A program made the translations under genes and the position numbers. 21,750 nt of DNA from a virus: IMG/VR virus record IMGVR_UViG_3300047510_003605, positions 1 through 21,750 of that record; one strand, given 5' to 3'. Shown here piece by piece: positions 21,449 to 21,750 of this stretch. How positions within the stretch are numbered: position 1 is the stretch's first letter; every line of letters starts with the position of its first letter. Under the pieces are notes generated by a model. That model was not told the origin of the DNA and ran no database searches. It saw only the letters and a program-made list of their open reading frames with translations.

Positions 21449-21584
21449 TATGGAAACACATTTTAGATTGGGCATATATTGTCAAGTTTACAATTGTCGC
21501 GAACTTACATTATACGTTATTTGGGTCGGTAGAACTGAGTCGCTCTCAGATCCAGACTAAGATACACAGTGTATTTCCATATGG
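21446..21584 (+). ncRNA. Structured noncoding RNA unit C (closing helix domain)
   Basis: CCATATGGAAACACA (21446-21460) pairs with TGTATTTCCATATGG (21570-21584), 14 of 15 pairs. The 3' arm matches that of unit A (GTGYATTTCMATATGG). A CTGAG/CTCAG hairpin (21535-21539/21545-21549) lies inside. The 5' arm begins with the CCA of the tRNA-like element, so the two folds compete for those bases. If transcription starts near 21336, the tRNA-like element would be the 5' domain of this unit, as hairpins are in A and B. TTTACA at 21487-21492 with TTATAC or TATACG about 17-18 bp later is a weak internal promoter candidate. Confidence 0.55.
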
Positions 21585-21590
21585 GAGCAG

Positions 21591-21619
21591 TGTACAAATT
21601 CTAAAACTCTTGTTATAAT
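21591..21619 (+). promoter_or_regulatory. Sigma70-like promoter
   Basis: TGTACA (21591-21596), 17-bp spacer, TATAAT (21614-21619) with extended TTGT. It is nearly a copy of the promoter at 20959-20987 and drives the gene starting at 21652. Confidence 0.8.
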
Positions 21620-21651
21620 AGCTACATCAGCTAAACAAGTTGGAGATTGAA

Positions 21652-21750
21652 ATGGTTTACTCTCAATATCTTCAAATTGGAAAAAACGAAATGCAGCTTG
21701 CTGCAGTAGCTCAGGGCTTAACACCACGAGCAGAAAAACATGTTAAACGC
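21652..21750 (+). CDS. Hypothetical protein, N-terminal part (cut by window end)
   Basis: The reading frame opens at ATG 21652 with the SD GGAGA about 7 bases upstream and a strong promoter before it, and runs off the window. The 33 visible residues (MVYSQYLQIGKNEMQLAAVA, then QGLTPRAEKHVKR) look soluble and helical. No family can be named from this fragment. Confidence 0.65.
   Translation, partial: MVYSQYLQIGKNEMQLAAVAQGLTPRAEKHVKR

Noticed and set aside
20642-21590. Group I intron or RNase P RNA
   Set aside because: Conserved core motifs of these RNAs were not seen, and no split gene flanks the region.
21403-21618. 71-codon open frame on the + strand
   Set aside because: It overlaps the tRNA-like element and RNA unit C, lacks an SD, and its sequence is explained by RNA helices.

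Overview
The window reads as a stretch of a large, AT-rich, double-stranded DNA phage genome. All recognisable genes lie on the + strand, are tightly packed, and often overlap by 1-4 bases. Phage signs are a T4 gp30-like ATP-dependent DNA ligase, a protein with a T4-like head-protease/capsid-targeting N-terminus, many small orphan genes each with its own sigma70-like promoter, a small zinc-ribbon protein and two GxVSxIx heptad-repeat proteins of a kind common in phages. The host is probably a Gram-negative bacterium, perhaps a gammaproteobacterium: good Shine-Dalgarno (SD) sites, TTTACA/TGTACA-N17-TATAAT promoters and a YhgN-like MarC protein fit this. No capsid, portal, terminase or polymerase gene is present, so the phage type is not fixed.

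Region 1 (52-8260) is a nucleotide-sugar and glycosyltransferase operon. It encodes a GT9-like/GT34-like fusion, an RfbH-type (E1) sugar 3-dehydrase, a very short two-subunit thiamine-diphosphate enzyme, an extended SDR reductase/epimerase, an RmlB-like 4,6-dehydratase, a GT17 glycosyltransferase, a second GT9-like protein and an FkbM-like methyltransferase. Together they suggest synthesis and transfer of a deoxygenated, possibly two-carbon-branched, methylated sugar. The acceptor (virion, host surface or DNA) cannot be told from sequence.

Region 2 (8388-12515) holds a small unknown gene with a strong terminator, a GT-A glycosyltransferase with a low-complexity N-terminus, a striking three-way-junction structure that buries the SD of the next gene, a beta-rich unknown protein, a candidate head-packaged protein and a membrane protein of the YfiM/DUF2279 type.

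Region 3 (12516-20641) is a run of mostly small genes with individual promoters and leader hairpins: orphans, a MarC/YhgN-like membrane protein, a GT-A-like protein resembling TET-associated glycosyltransferases, DNA ligase, a uracil-DNA-glycosylase-fold-like protein, an ATP-grasp-like protein, tandem paralogous heptad-repeat proteins and a zinc-ribbon protein.

Region 4 (20642-21651) has no convincing protein gene. It contains what look like three related structured noncoding RNAs in tandem. Each is closed by a homologous long helix with compensatory base changes, and promoters separate the units. The third carries a degenerate tRNA-Tyr-like element whose CCA end overlaps the closing helix. 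This array and the three-way junction at 9708-9772 are the most novel items in the window. A partial CDS begins at 21652.
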